DNA of 64,000 nt from JAJZGK01 sp035538795 (GTDB lineage Bacteria; Pseudomonadota; Alphaproteobacteria; Rhodospirillales; Magnetospirillaceae): the NCBI GenBank assembly GCA_035538795.1, contig DATLJS010000069.1:1-64000 (forward strand), read 5' to 3'. Under the pieces are notes generated by a model. It searched no databases and was not told where the DNA came from. It worked only from the letters and a program-made list of their open reading frames with translations. The translations under genes and the position numbers were made by a program. Positions 33,692 to 41,798 of this stretch are shown here, one piece after another; position 1 is the first letter of the stretch; each line of letters begins with the position of its first letter.

Positions 33692-33744
33692 CCGAGCATT
33701 GATCAACGAGAGGCTCATCCGTGCTGGATATCCTGTCTCAGCGT

Positions 33745-33905
33745 TGGATGCCAACTATATCGGGCTTTAGCGTGGAATCGGCGGTTCTCTTTACCGCATG
33801 GTGGTATGCGGCGATCGGCGGCAATATCGGGTCATAGAGGGAAATCGGCGGGATTGGCGGGCAGCGAACGATGATGACGGGCAATTCGTTTACGCTATAG
33901 CCCTC
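33745..33905 (-). repeat. Long inverted repeat, copy B
   Basis: Reverse complement of copy A (23404-23565); identical core at 33813-33851. Its outer end, CGTTTACGCTATAGCCCTC (33887-33905), is also a perfect inverted match to 37074-37092. Confidence 0.8.
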
Positions 33906-34276
33906 TCGTGACTTGCGCCGGTCGAACTTTCGGACGCGCTTGAGACTAAGGCCGGGTCGCTCAATGCCGGGCTGGCATCCGTCACGGAAATCCATATCTG
34001 CGACGGAGCAAATATCAGGCGCAAAACCGATTCAAAACGCGGGAATTTTGGGACAAGTCAGACAGGTAAGATGTATCCAGCGGATTGACGGTGGGGACGC
34101 CAGCGCGTATACGGTTGGCGCTTGCCGAAATCGGGCAGAGGAATTGTAGATGTTGGAGCTTGTGACCACCCGCTGATCGTCTCGATTGATCGAGACATCT
34201 AGCTGCATCGTTTCGCTACGGCATGTTTTGCCGGGGCTGAAATGTTGTGCGGGTGCTTCTATACACAGGCTTCTCC
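33906..34276. other. No recognisable gene
   Basis: About 370 bases between repeat B and the YjhX gene. Only short chance frames; no promoter strong enough to report. Confidence 0.45.
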
Positions 34277-34534
34277 ATGAACATCTCACGCAGCGAACAG
34301 CGCGTTCTACACGTGCTCGCGCAGGGCGGACATATCTGCCATCAACGGGCCGAGAGCGGCCGTATTATCGACGTGCTCTGCTTCACGCGCGACGGCCATG
34401 TCTTGGCCGATTGCACGCCAGAAGTTTTTGCCAAACTCCGACGTAAGCGCCTGATCGAATCCAAAGCGTCGAGCCCCTATCGGATTTCGGATAGGGGCCG
34501 CCGCTCTGTTCGTGCTCAACTCGACAACCGCTAA
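34277..34534 (+). CDS. YjhX family (UPF0386) protein
   Basis: The 85-residue protein begins MNISRSEQRVLHVLAQGGHI and ends RISDRGRRSVRAQLDNR, closely matching the UPF0386/YjhX family over its full length (about 85). YjhX of E. coli is a putative toxin with antitoxin YjhQ, a GNAT protein. Here a GNAT gene follows after 12 bases, the same pairing. The ATG at 34277 matches the family start. Confidence 0.9.
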   Translation: MNISRSEQRVLHVLAQGGHICHQRAESGRIIDVLCFTRDGHVLADCTPEVFAKLRRKRLIESKASSPYRISDRGRRSVRAQLDNR

Positions 34535-34546
34535 GGAAAATACGAC

Positions 34547-35047
34547 ATGCTGATCCGCAACGAAACTATCGGTGACATTCCGGCGATTAGCCGACTTGTC
34601 ACTGAAGCCCTCCTGATGCTTGCGCAATCCACGGGAACGGAGGCGGGCATCGTTGAGAAGCTACGCGCAGAAGGCGCGCTCGCTCTCTCGCTCGTGGCCG
34701 AGGAAGAGGGGCAGGTGATTGGCTATCTGGCCGCTTCGGCAGCACGGATCGGGACGCAAGACGGCTGGGGTGTGATCGGCCCGCTTGTCGTTTTGCCGTC
34801 AAGGCATCGCCAGGGGATCGGTACGGCCCTGATGGTAGAAGCCCTCCGCCGATTGCGGGCGACCAGCCGGGGCGCAGCGCTGGTGGGCGACCCCGCCTAC
34901 TATGGCCGGTTCGGCTTTCGAGCCTTCCCCGGTCTGGGCGTGACTGGCTGTCCTCCGGAGGTGGTTCAGGCGTTACCATTCGACAGCGCTGAGCCTCGCG
35001 GAGAGTTGATTCTTCACTCGGCATTCGGCCTGAACCAGCAGGAGTGA
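34547..35047 (+). CDS. GNAT N-acetyltransferase (YjhQ-like position)
   Basis: The 166-residue GNAT fold has MLIRNETIGDIPAISRLVTEA, GYLAASAARIG, then GPLVVLPSRHRQGIGTALMVEAL (acetyl-CoA loop QGIGT) and YYGRFGFRAFPGLGV. It is the partner of the YjhX-like gene 12 bases upstream. In E. coli YjhQ, a GNAT protein, is proposed as antitoxin of YjhX. Acceptor unknown. Confidence 0.85.
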   Translation: MLIRNETIGDIPAISRLVTEALLMLAQSTGTEAGIVEKLRAEGALALSLVAEEEGQVIGYLAASAARIGTQDGWGVIGPLVVLPSRHRQGIGTALMVEALRRLRATSRGAALVGDPAYYGRFGFRAFPGLGVTGCPPEVVQALPFDSAEPRGELILHSAFGLNQQE

Positions 35048-35053
35048 CAGACG

Positions 35054-35086
35054 GTCGGGCTGCATCCTCAGGAGGTGCAGCCCGAC
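35054..35086 (+). terminator. Hairpin after the GNAT gene
   Basis: Perfect 11-base arms (GTCGGGCTGCA / TGCAGCCCGAC) 7 bases past the stop; no T-run. Confidence 0.55.
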
Positions 35087-35133
35087 GACTCGCCGTGGCT
35101 ACCGGCGAACGGCAGGAAAGGTAAGCGCTGTTT

Positions 35134-36663
35134 TCAGGCCACGGCCTTGAGCGGCTGGGGCGCGTAGGCCCAGGGCAGCAGGTCGTCGATCTGGCTTTGA
35201 GGATGACCAGCGACGATGCGGGCGATGACGTCGCCGAGATAGGCTTGCGGGTCGATGGCGGTGAGTTTGCAGGTCTCCACCAGCGAGGCGATGACGGCCC
35301 AGTGCTCGCCGCCGCCGTCGGAGCCGGCGAAGAGCGCGTTCTTGCGATTGAGCGCGATCGGCCGGATGGCGCGCTCGACCACGTTGGAGTCGATCTCGAC
35401 GCGGCCGTCGTCGAGGAAGCGGGTGAGGCCCTGCCAGCGCGAGAGGGCGTAGCGGATGGCCTCGGCGAGCTTGCTCTTCTGGCTGACGAGGCCGAGCTTC
35501 TCCTTGAGCCATGGCTCCAGCGCCGCGACGATGGGGCGGCTCCTGGCCTGCCGGGCAGTGCGACGTTCCTCGGCCGAGCAGCCGCGGATGTCGGCCTCGA
35601 TCTGATAGAGCGTAGCGATGCGCGCAAGCGCTTCCGTGGCGATCGGCGCCGGCCCGGATTGGGCGAGCTCGTAGAACTTGCGCCGGGCGTGGCTCCAGCA
35701 GAACGCCAGGCTCACCGCGTTGCGCTCGGCCAAGACCTTGTAGCCCGCGTAGCCATCGACCTGCAGCGTGCCCGCGAAGCCCTGAAGATGCCGGATCGGC
35801 TGCTCGGCCTTGCGGTCCGGCGCATAGAGATAGGCCACGCCAGGTGGATCCGATCCGCCCCAGGGTCTGTCGTCGCGGGCATAGGCGAAGAGCTGGCCGG
35901 TCTTGGTCCGGCCGCGACCCGGGTCGAGCACCGGCGCCGTGGTCTCATCGGCGAAGAGCTTGTCCGACGCCTTCAGGCGCTCGAACAGCCGCGCATGCAC
36001 GGGCCGCAGCAGGAAGGCAGCCTTGCCGACCCAGTCGGCCAGGGTCGAGCGATCCAGGTTGACGCCCTGCCGGGCATAGATCTGGACCTGCCGATAAAGC
36101 GGCAGATGATCGGCGTATTTGGCTACCAGAACATGGGCGACCGTTGCCTCGGTCGGGATGCCGCCCTCGATGAGCCTGGCGGGCGCCGGCGCCTGCACCA
36201 CCACCTCCTCACAGGCCCGGCAGGCGTATTTCGGGCGGCGCGTCACGATCACGTGGAACTGGGCCGGCACGATGTCGAGGCGTTCGGACACATCTTCGCC
36301 GATGGCATGCAACGCGCCCCGGCAGCAGGGGCAGGTCTTGTCCTGGATGTCGATAATCTGCTCGACCCGCGGCAGGTGCGCCGGCAACGATCCACGGTTA
36401 TTACGCCGCTTCCGGGCCCGCTCGGCCCGTTTGGCAGGATCGGCGGCCTCCTCGCCGGCAAAGCCCTCGGCCTCGATCTGCTCGGCCTCCTCGAGCCCCA
36501 GCAGCAACTGATCGACCGGCAGGCTCTCGGCCCGGCGGCCGAAGCGATGACGCTGCAACTCCTTGATGATCTGGCGGAGTCGCTCATTTTCGGCGCGCTC
36601 CGTCGCGAGCATCGCCCGAAGCGCGATCGGATCGTTGGTCTGAGGCTCGGCCACGTCGCTCAC
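35134..36663 (-). CDS. tnpC: IS66-family transposase TnpC
   Basis: The 509-residue protein has an N-terminal leucine-zipper-like helix (MLATERAENERLRQIIKELQRHRFGRRAE), a zinc-binding region with CPCCRGALH and CRACEE, then the DDE catalytic core. The core includes LFADETTAPVL, LQVDGYAGYK, FCWSHARRKFYEL and a conserved VERAIRPIALNRKNALFAGS. Length is normal for TnpC of the family. Lacking TnpA, the element is probably not mobile. Confidence 0.92.
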   Translation of the reverse strand: MSDVAEPQTNDPIALRAMLATERAENERLRQIIKELQRHRFGRRAESLPVDQLLLGLEEAEQIEAEGFAGEEAADPAKRAERARKRRNNRGSLPAHLPRVEQIIDIQDKTCPCCRGALHAIGEDVSERLDIVPAQFHVIVTRRPKYACRACEEVVVQAPAPARLIEGGIPTEATVAHVLVAKYADHLPLYRQVQIYARQGVNLDRSTLADWVGKAAFLLRPVHARLFERLKASDKLFADETTAPVLDPGRGRTKTGQLFAYARDDRPWGGSDPPGVAYLYAPDRKAEQPIRHLQGFAGTLQVDGYAGYKVLAERNAVSLAFCWSHARRKFYELAQSGPAPIATEALARIATLYQIEADIRGCSAEERRTARQARSRPIVAALEPWLKEKLGLVSQKSKLAEAIRYALSRWQGLTRFLDDGRVEIDSNVVERAIRPIALNRKNALFAGSDGGGEHWAVIASLVETCKLTAIDPQAYLGDVIARIVAGHPQSQIDDLLPWAYAPQPLKAVA

Positions 36664-36711
36664 GAGACCGATTCAATCATAGATTACAGTGGCTTGCCAG
36701 CGCAGAGCCGA

Positions 36712-37050
36712 TCAACTTGCGGCGATCGGAACGCGCGTCTGGCGCCGCTCATGCACGCGGCGCCAATCCAGACCCTCCAGCAAGGCCTGAAGCTGGGCAG
36801 CCGTCAGCCGCACGATCCCATCGGCGATGGCCGGCCACTGGAACTTGCCGTCTTCCAGCCTCTTAGAGAACAGGCAGACGCCCGTCCCATCGAAGTAGAC
36901 CAGCTTGATCCGGTCGGCGCGGCGCGCCCGGAACACGTAGACCGTGCCGGAGAACGGATCTGCGCCCATGCTTTCGCGAACCAACGCCGCCAATCCCTCC
37001 GCGCCCTTGCGGAAGTCGACCGGCTTCGTCGCCACCATCACGCGGAGCAT
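36712..37050 (-). CDS. tnpB: IS66-family accessory protein TnpB
   Basis: The 112-residue protein starts RVMVATKPVDFRKGAEGLAALVRE and contains FSGTVYVFRARRADRIKLVYFDGTGVCLFSKRLEDGKF, the TnpB (Orf2) signature of unknown biochemical role. Relatives have about 6-10 more N-terminal residues. Upstream codons continue open (IRFESR) toward the border at 37074, so the native start may be lost, or lies upstream. It has no visible ribosome site. Confidence 0.88.
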   Translation of the reverse strand: MLRVMVATKPVDFRKGAEGLAALVRESMGADPFSGTVYVFRARRADRIKLVYFDGTGVCLFSKRLEDGKFQWPAIADGIVRLTAAQLQALLEGLDWRRVHERRQTRVPIAAS

Positions 37051-37073
37051 GCGGGATTCGAACCGAATTAAAG

Positions 37074-37124
37074 GAGGGCTATAGCGTAAACGTAGTTATC
37101 ATCTTCACCCGGCGCGGCGCGCCA
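37074..37124 (+). repeat. Repeat-family end, copy C, at the chromosome border
   Basis: Bases 37074-37092 are a perfect inverted match to 33887-33905 (19 bases). The similarity continues through about 51 bases with gaps. On its left is the broken IS66; on its right the purH terminator and chromosomal genes begin. Confidence 0.65.
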
Positions 37125-37200
37125 CTTTTCTTTTTCATGGCGGGCTCATTCGCGTCCTTCCCTGGTGGGGCGCGGCGTGTTTTTGTGGTCTGGCAAAAGA

Positions 37201-37230
37201 AAACCGCGGTCCGTTTCCGAACCGCGGTTT
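37201..37230 (-). terminator. purH terminator
   Basis: Arms AAACCGCGGT and ACCGCGGTTT with a 10-base loop. Read leftward the stem is followed by a T-rich run (TTTTCTTTTG). Distance to the purH stop is 22 bases. Confidence 0.8.
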
Positions 37231-37252
37231 GGTTTGGCTTTGCCACCGCTGT

Positions 37253-38842
37253 TTAGTGGCGGAAGTGGCGCATGCCGGTGAAGACCATGGCCAGGCCCTT
37301 TTCGTCGGCGGCGGCGATGACTTCGGCGTCGCGCATGCTGCCGCCCGGCTGGATGATGGCGGTGGCGCCGGCGTCGGCGGCGGCCAGCAGGCCGTCGGCG
37401 AAGGGGAAGAAGGCGTCGGAGGCGACCACCGAGCCGACGGTGCCGGGCTGGCTCAGCTTGGCGGCATCGGCGGCTTCACGGCTCTTCCAGGCGGCGATGC
37501 GCGAACTGTCGACGCGGCTCATCTGGCCGGCGCCGATGCCCACCGTCAGGCCTTCCTTGACATAGATGATGGCGTTCGACTTGACGTGCTTGCAGACACG
37601 GAAGGCGAACAGCATGTCCTTCAGTTCCTGTTCGGTGGGCTGACGCTTGGTCACCACCTTCAGGTCGGCCAGACTGATGCGGCCGGAATCGCGGCTTTGC
37701 AGCAGATAGCCGCCGGCGATGGTGCGCAGGGTCATGCCGGGCTCGGAGGCGTCGGCGAGGCCGTGGGTCACCAGCAGGCGCAGGTTCTTCTTAGCGGCGA
37801 AAACCTTGCGGGCGTCTTCGTCGGCTTCCGGGGCGATCACCACTTCGGTGAACAGCTTGCTGATTTCCTCGGCGGTGGGGCCGTCCAGCGGGCGGTTCAG
37901 GGCGATAATGCCGCCGAAGGCCGAAACCGGATCGCAGGTCAGCGCCTTCAGATAGGCGTCCTTCATGTTGGCGGCGGAAGCGACGCCGCAGGGATTGGCG
38001 TGCTTGATGATGGCGACGGTGGGCTCCTCGAACTCGGAAACCAGCTCGAAGGCGGCGTCGGTGTCGTTGATGTTGTTGAACGACAGTTCCTTGCCCTGCA
38101 ACTGCTCGGCGCTGGCCACGCCGGGACGGGATTTGCCCGAAACGTACAGAGCCGCCTGCTGGTGCGGGTTCTCGCCATAGCGCAGGGTCTGCTTCAGCTC
38201 GGCGCCGACGGCGACGCGGCGGGGGAAGGTGTCGCCGATCTGGGCGGCCATCCAGCCGGAGATGGCGGCGTCATAGGCGCCGGTGCGGGCATAGGCGGTG
38301 GCGGCCAGCTTGACGCGGACGGCCTTGGTGGTGGCGCCGCCGTTGGTGGTCATCTCGTTCTTGATCAGCTGGTAGTCGGCGACGTCGACGACCACCGCCA
38401 CATGATCGTGGTTCTTGGCGGCGGCGCGGATCATGGCCGGACCGCCGATGTCGATGTTCTCGATGCAGTCGTCCCACTCGGCGCCCTTGGCGACGGTGGC
38501 CTCGAAGGGATAGAGGTTGACCACCAGCAGGTCGATGGGGGCGATGCCGTGCTCGGCCATGGCGGCCTCATGCTCGGCGTTTCCGCGGATGCCGAGCAGG
38601 CCGCCGTGCACCTTGGGGTGCAGGGTCTTGACGCGGCCGTCGAGCATTTCCGGGAAGCCGGTATGTTCCGAGACGTCCTTCACCGGCACGCCGGCGTCGC
38701 GCAGGGTCTTGGCGGAGCCGCCGGTCGACAGGATTTCGACGCCCTGCTGGGCCAGGAAGCTGGCGAAATCGACCAGTCCGGTCTTGTCGGAAACGGAGAT
38801 CAATGCGCGGCGGATGACGGGTTCGGCCATGATATTCCCCAA
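37253..38842 (-). CDS. purH: Bifunctional AICAR formyltransferase/IMP cyclohydrolase
   Basis: This is a full-length 529-residue protein. The N-terminal MGS-like cyclohydrolase domain (about 10-150) begins RALISVSDKTGLVDFASFLAQQG and has ILSTGGSAKTL and GFPEMLDGRVKTLHP. The C-terminal transformylase domain has LRYGENPHQQAALY, NNINDTDAAFELV, IKHANPCGVA and NAIIYVKEG. It catalyses the last two steps of purine synthesis, giving IMP. First chromosomal gene next to the accessory region; the border lies beyond its terminator, so the gene is intact. Confidence 0.98.
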   Translation of the reverse strand: MGNIMAEPVIRRALISVSDKTGLVDFASFLAQQGVEILSTGGSAKTLRDAGVPVKDVSEHTGFPEMLDGRVKTLHPKVHGGLLGIRGNAEHEAAMAEHGIAPIDLLVVNLYPFEATVAKGAEWDDCIENIDIGGPAMIRAAAKNHDHVAVVVDVADYQLIKNEMTTNGGATTKAVRVKLAATAYARTGAYDAAISGWMAAQIGDTFPRRVAVGAELKQTLRYGENPHQQAALYVSGKSRPGVASAEQLQGKELSFNNINDTDAAFELVSEFEEPTVAIIKHANPCGVASAANMKDAYLKALTCDPVSAFGGIIALNRPLDGPTAEEISKLFTEVVIAPEADEDARKVFAAKKNLRLLVTHGLADASEPGMTLRTIAGGYLLQSRDSGRISLADLKVVTKRQPTEQELKDMLFAFRVCKHVKSNAIIYVKEGLTVGIGAGQMSRVDSSRIAAWKSREAADAAKLSQPGTVGSVVASDAFFPFADGLLAAADAGATAIIQPGGSMRDAEVIAAADEKGLAMVFTGMRHFRH

Positions 38843-38902
38843 TGGGCTGGATATGGGCGGTGGGAGATTTGCGCGCGGTATAGCACGAACGGCGGTAAAC
38901 CG

Positions 38903-40807
38903 CTACGGCTGGGAATGATCAGGCGATCTGTATTCCGGAACCAAGGTTTTCAGCACGTCCATGGCCGCCGGAAGATCCAGGGAGCGGCAGGCGGCCTCCA
39001 GCCTTTCCAGCTCGGCTCCCACCTGTTCGGGATCGCGGGCGCGCACGGCGGCTACCAGAATGCCGTTCATTTCGGTCGGCACCGGCGGTTCCGAGCCGTG
39101 GAAGATTTCCTCGAACAGCTTCTCGCCGGGACGCAGGCCGGTGAAGCTGATGGCGATGTCCTGATCGGGGCGCAGACCGGCCAGGCGGATCATCTGGCGG
39201 GCCAGATGCACGATCTTCACCGGCTCGCCCATGTCCAGCACGAAGATGCGGCCCTGATACTGACCGCCCGGGGTCACGCCCAGGGTGGTGGCTTGCAGTA
39301 CCAGCTCGACCGCCTCGCGGATGGTCATGAAATAGCGGGTCATGTCTGGGTGGGTGACGGTGATCGGCCCGCCCATGGCCAACTGTTTCTGGAACAGCGG
39401 CACCACCGATCCGGTGGAGCCCAGAACGTTGCCGAAGCGCACGGTGACGAAACGGGTCTGGCCCTCTTGGCCGGTGGCGTCCAGGGCCTGGCAATAGCAT
39501 TCGGCCATGCGCTTGGTGGAGCCCATGACGTTGGTGGGATTCACCGCCTTGTCGGTGGAGATCAGCACCATCAGCGGCACTTGGTGGGCAACGCAGGCGT
39601 CGGCGACGATGCGGGTGCCGACGGCGTTGGTCAAGAGACCCTCAAGAGGGTTCTCCTCGACCATCGGCACATGCTTCAGGGCCGCGGCGTGAACCACCAG
39701 CTGCGGCTGGAACTCGGCCATCAGCTGGTTGATGCGGGTGCGGTCGCGGACATCGGCGATGCGGGGCAGGCGCTTCAGGTCCGGGCAGCGGCGCGACATT
39801 TCCATGTCGATGGAATAAAGGGCGAATTCCGAGGCTTCCACCAGCACCAGCAAAGCCGGATCGCAATCGCCGATCTGACGCACCAGTTCGGAACCGATGG
39901 ACCCGCCGGCGCCGGTGACCAGAACGCGGCGGCCTTCGATCAGGCCCTTCAGGCGGCTGCGGTCCAAGACCATCTGCGGACGGCCCAACAGATCTTCGAC
40001 GGCGACCGGCTTCAGTTCCACCTTGTCCGAGACGCCGTCCTTCAGGTCGGTCAGGCGTGGCAAGCGGGCCAAGGTCATGCCCAAGGCGTCGGCGCGGTCG
40101 AACAGGGCGCGGATCAGCCCCGAATCCATCTCGGCGTCGGTGATGATCAGGCGCTCGGGGCCTTGGCCCTTGGCCTTCAGTCCGGCATGCACCTCTTCCA
40201 GGTCGTCCAGGGTGCCCAGCACCTCGACGCCGTGGATGCCCTGGCCGATGCGGTTCTGCTTGGAGGTCAGCATGCCCACCGGACGGTATTGCGCATCGGC
40301 GCGCCGGCTGGCGCGGATGAACAGGTCGGCGGCGTCGCCGGCCCCCACCAGCAGAACCGGCACCATGCGCTCGCCCTTCAATTCGTGCTGCAAGGCGATG
40401 CGGCGGTCTTTGACGATCCGATAGAAAAAGCGGGGGCCGCCGAGAAGGGCGAGCAGGCAGAACCAGTTGATCAGGGGAAACGACCGCGGCACCACATCCA
40501 GGCGGGTGGCCAGGAACAGCAGCGGCAGGAAGATCAGCACCGTCAGGGTGGCGGCTTTGATCAGGCCCAGCAGATCATTGACCGAGGCGTAGCGCCAGAT
40601 GCCGCGATAAAGCCTGAGCGAGAGGAAAACCGAGGCGGCGACCAAGGCGAACAACAGGTCGGCGGCCAGCAGGCGCTCCCAGCTCCAGCTGACGAACAGA
40701 TACTCGCCCAGGCGCAGCCACAGGGAGAGAACGAACGACAAAGCGGCCATTCCCACGTCGTGGATGAAGGCGATGTGCGCGCGGCTGAAGATACGGCTCG
40801 AAATCAT
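38903..40807 (-). CDS. Membrane NDP-sugar 4,6-dehydratase (FlaA1/CapD/PglF type)
   Basis: This is a 634-residue protein. About 150 N-terminal residues form four membrane helices (e.g. AALSFVLSLWLRLGE, LLFALVAASVFLSL). A CoA-binding-like Rossmann domain covers about 145-270 (VPVLLVGAGDAADLFIR), and the SDR catalytic domain runs from about 290 (RRVLVTGAGGSIGSELVRQI). The usual catalytic Tyr is replaced by Met in NVMGSTKRMAE, as in known FlaA1/PglF enzymes. It would make a 4-keto-6-deoxy UDP-sugar for surface glycans. Ends 60 bases upstream of purH. Confidence 0.92.
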   Translation of the reverse strand: MISSRIFSRAHIAFIHDVGMAALSFVLSLWLRLGEYLFVSWSWERLLAADLLFALVAASVFLSLRLYRGIWRYASVNDLLGLIKAATLTVLIFLPLLFLATRLDVVPRSFPLINWFCLLALLGGPRFFYRIVKDRRIALQHELKGERMVPVLLVGAGDAADLFIRASRRADAQYRPVGMLTSKQNRIGQGIHGVEVLGTLDDLEEVHAGLKAKGQGPERLIITDAEMDSGLIRALFDRADALGMTLARLPRLTDLKDGVSDKVELKPVAVEDLLGRPQMVLDRSRLKGLIEGRRVLVTGAGGSIGSELVRQIGDCDPALLVLVEASEFALYSIDMEMSRRCPDLKRLPRIADVRDRTRINQLMAEFQPQLVVHAAALKHVPMVEENPLEGLLTNAVGTRIVADACVAHQVPLMVLISTDKAVNPTNVMGSTKRMAECYCQALDATGQEGQTRFVTVRFGNVLGSTGSVVPLFQKQLAMGGPITVTHPDMTRYFMTIREAVELVLQATTLGVTPGGQYQGRIFVLDMGEPVKIVHLARQMIRLAGLRPDQDIAISFTGLRPGEKLFEEIFHGSEPPVPTEMNGILVAAVRARDPEQVGAELERLEAACRSLDLPAAMDVLKTLVPEYRSPDHSQP

Positions 40808-40882
40808 CCGCGGGAAGTTAGCCGAGGATTGTGGGTTTGTCCATTGACGTACCGTCGTGTCGGCCTTGCGGCGGGAAAGGGG

Positions 40883-41638
40883 CTATCGGCGGGGCGGGCT
40901 TTGCAGGATGGCGCGGACCTCCGGCGGACAATAGTCCAGGTGCCGGGCGTCATAGGCGTAATTGACGCCGTCCAGAGCTTGGGCCAGACGAGCGTATTGG
41001 CGGGTCAGTTCCTCGGGGGAGCGGCTGGGCGCGAGATCGACCACATGGCCATTGGCGGTTTCCACCGACAGATCCATGCGGTAGCCGCTGCGGCTGGGGA
41101 TGCAGGCGGCGGACAATTTCCTCACTTCGCTCCAGGCGTGAATGCTGGGAGTATCGAACGAGGATGCCCGGTGGCTGAAGCCTTGAGGCCAGACGCAGAC
41201 GCCGCTGGTGGCCTTGTAGGCGGTAAGGGGAAGGGCCAGGATCAAAGTTGCGCTCAACAGACCCAGCCGCATGTAAAGCGGCGTCTGAGCGAAATGCCGT
41301 CCGTTCCGGCGGCTGCCGCCGGCATGGCGGGCGCCCGTCCAGGGCAGGCGGCGGAACAGGGCCGGCACCGTCAAGGCCGAGGCGACGATGGAAACCGGCA
41401 CCCAAGGCGCATAGGCGATGGCCGAGCCCCAGTCAGTCAGCGAGGTGATAAAGGATCCCGCCGGGCAGGTGGTCTTTTGATAGTCGATCAAATTCAGGGT
41501 GATCAGAGCCTGAAGAGCCGCCGCCAACAGGATAATGCTGAGAAAGAACAGGCAGTTCCAGAGGATCAGCACGCGGCGCGGATGCGCCTGCGCCGTCCAT
41601 TCCAGAGTTGTGGACTCTTCCATCCCGGCCATCCCCAT
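40883..41638 (-). CDS. Membrane protein, unknown function
   Basis: The 251-residue protein has membrane segments near 23-47 (VLILWNCLFFLSIILLAAAL), about 70-92 and about 127-145 (LGLLSATLILALPLTA), then a C-terminal soluble region of about 100 residues with three Cys. I do not recognise a family. It lies between the NDP-sugar dehydratase gene (same strand, 75 bases downstream) and acnB, with an intervening acnB terminator. Confidence 0.6.
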   Translation of the reverse strand: MGMAGMEESTTLEWTAQAHPRRVLILWNCLFFLSIILLAAALQALITLNLIDYQKTTCPAGSFITSLTDWGSAIAYAPWVPVSIVASALTVPALFRRLPWTGARHAGGSRRNGRHFAQTPLYMRLGLLSATLILALPLTAYKATSGVCVWPQGFSHRASSFDTPSIHAWSEVRKLSAACIPSRSGYRMDLSVETANGHVVDLAPSRSPEELTRQYARLAQALDGVNYAYDARHLDYCPPEVRAILQSPPRR

Positions 41639-41746
41639 TCCGCAGCCATGACGATCCCCACCGCCATGGCTGCGAAGTATATGGTGTGCCGAAGCCGAAT
41701 CATACTCTTTTTAGTAGATTTCCCGGCGGAAGCTCTTCGCAAAGAA

Positions 41747-41781
41747 AAACCCCCGCCGGTTCCCGGCGGGGGTGGTTTTTC
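41747..41781 (-). terminator. acnB terminator
   Basis: Arms ACCCCCGCCGG and CCGGCGGGGGT (41749-41759 and 41763-41773) with a 3-base loop; leftward it is followed by GTTTTTCTTT. Confidence 0.85.
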
Positions 41782-41798
41782 TACCGTTCTGACGCGGC

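Larger units (their letters stand above)
35121..37073 (-). mobile_element. IS66-family element, truncated at its right end
   Basis: The left end begins GTAAGCGCTG..., the usual IS66 terminus. tnpC and tnpB are present, but tnpA, which should precede tnpB, and the other end are missing. The sequence runs instead into the 37074-37124 repeat copy and then chromosome. The element cannot be complete. Confidence 0.75.

Noticed and set aside
37093..37200. Possible tRNA or attachment gene at the island border
   Set aside because: No cloverleaf or tRNA 3' end is readable; only GC-rich spacer before the purH terminator.
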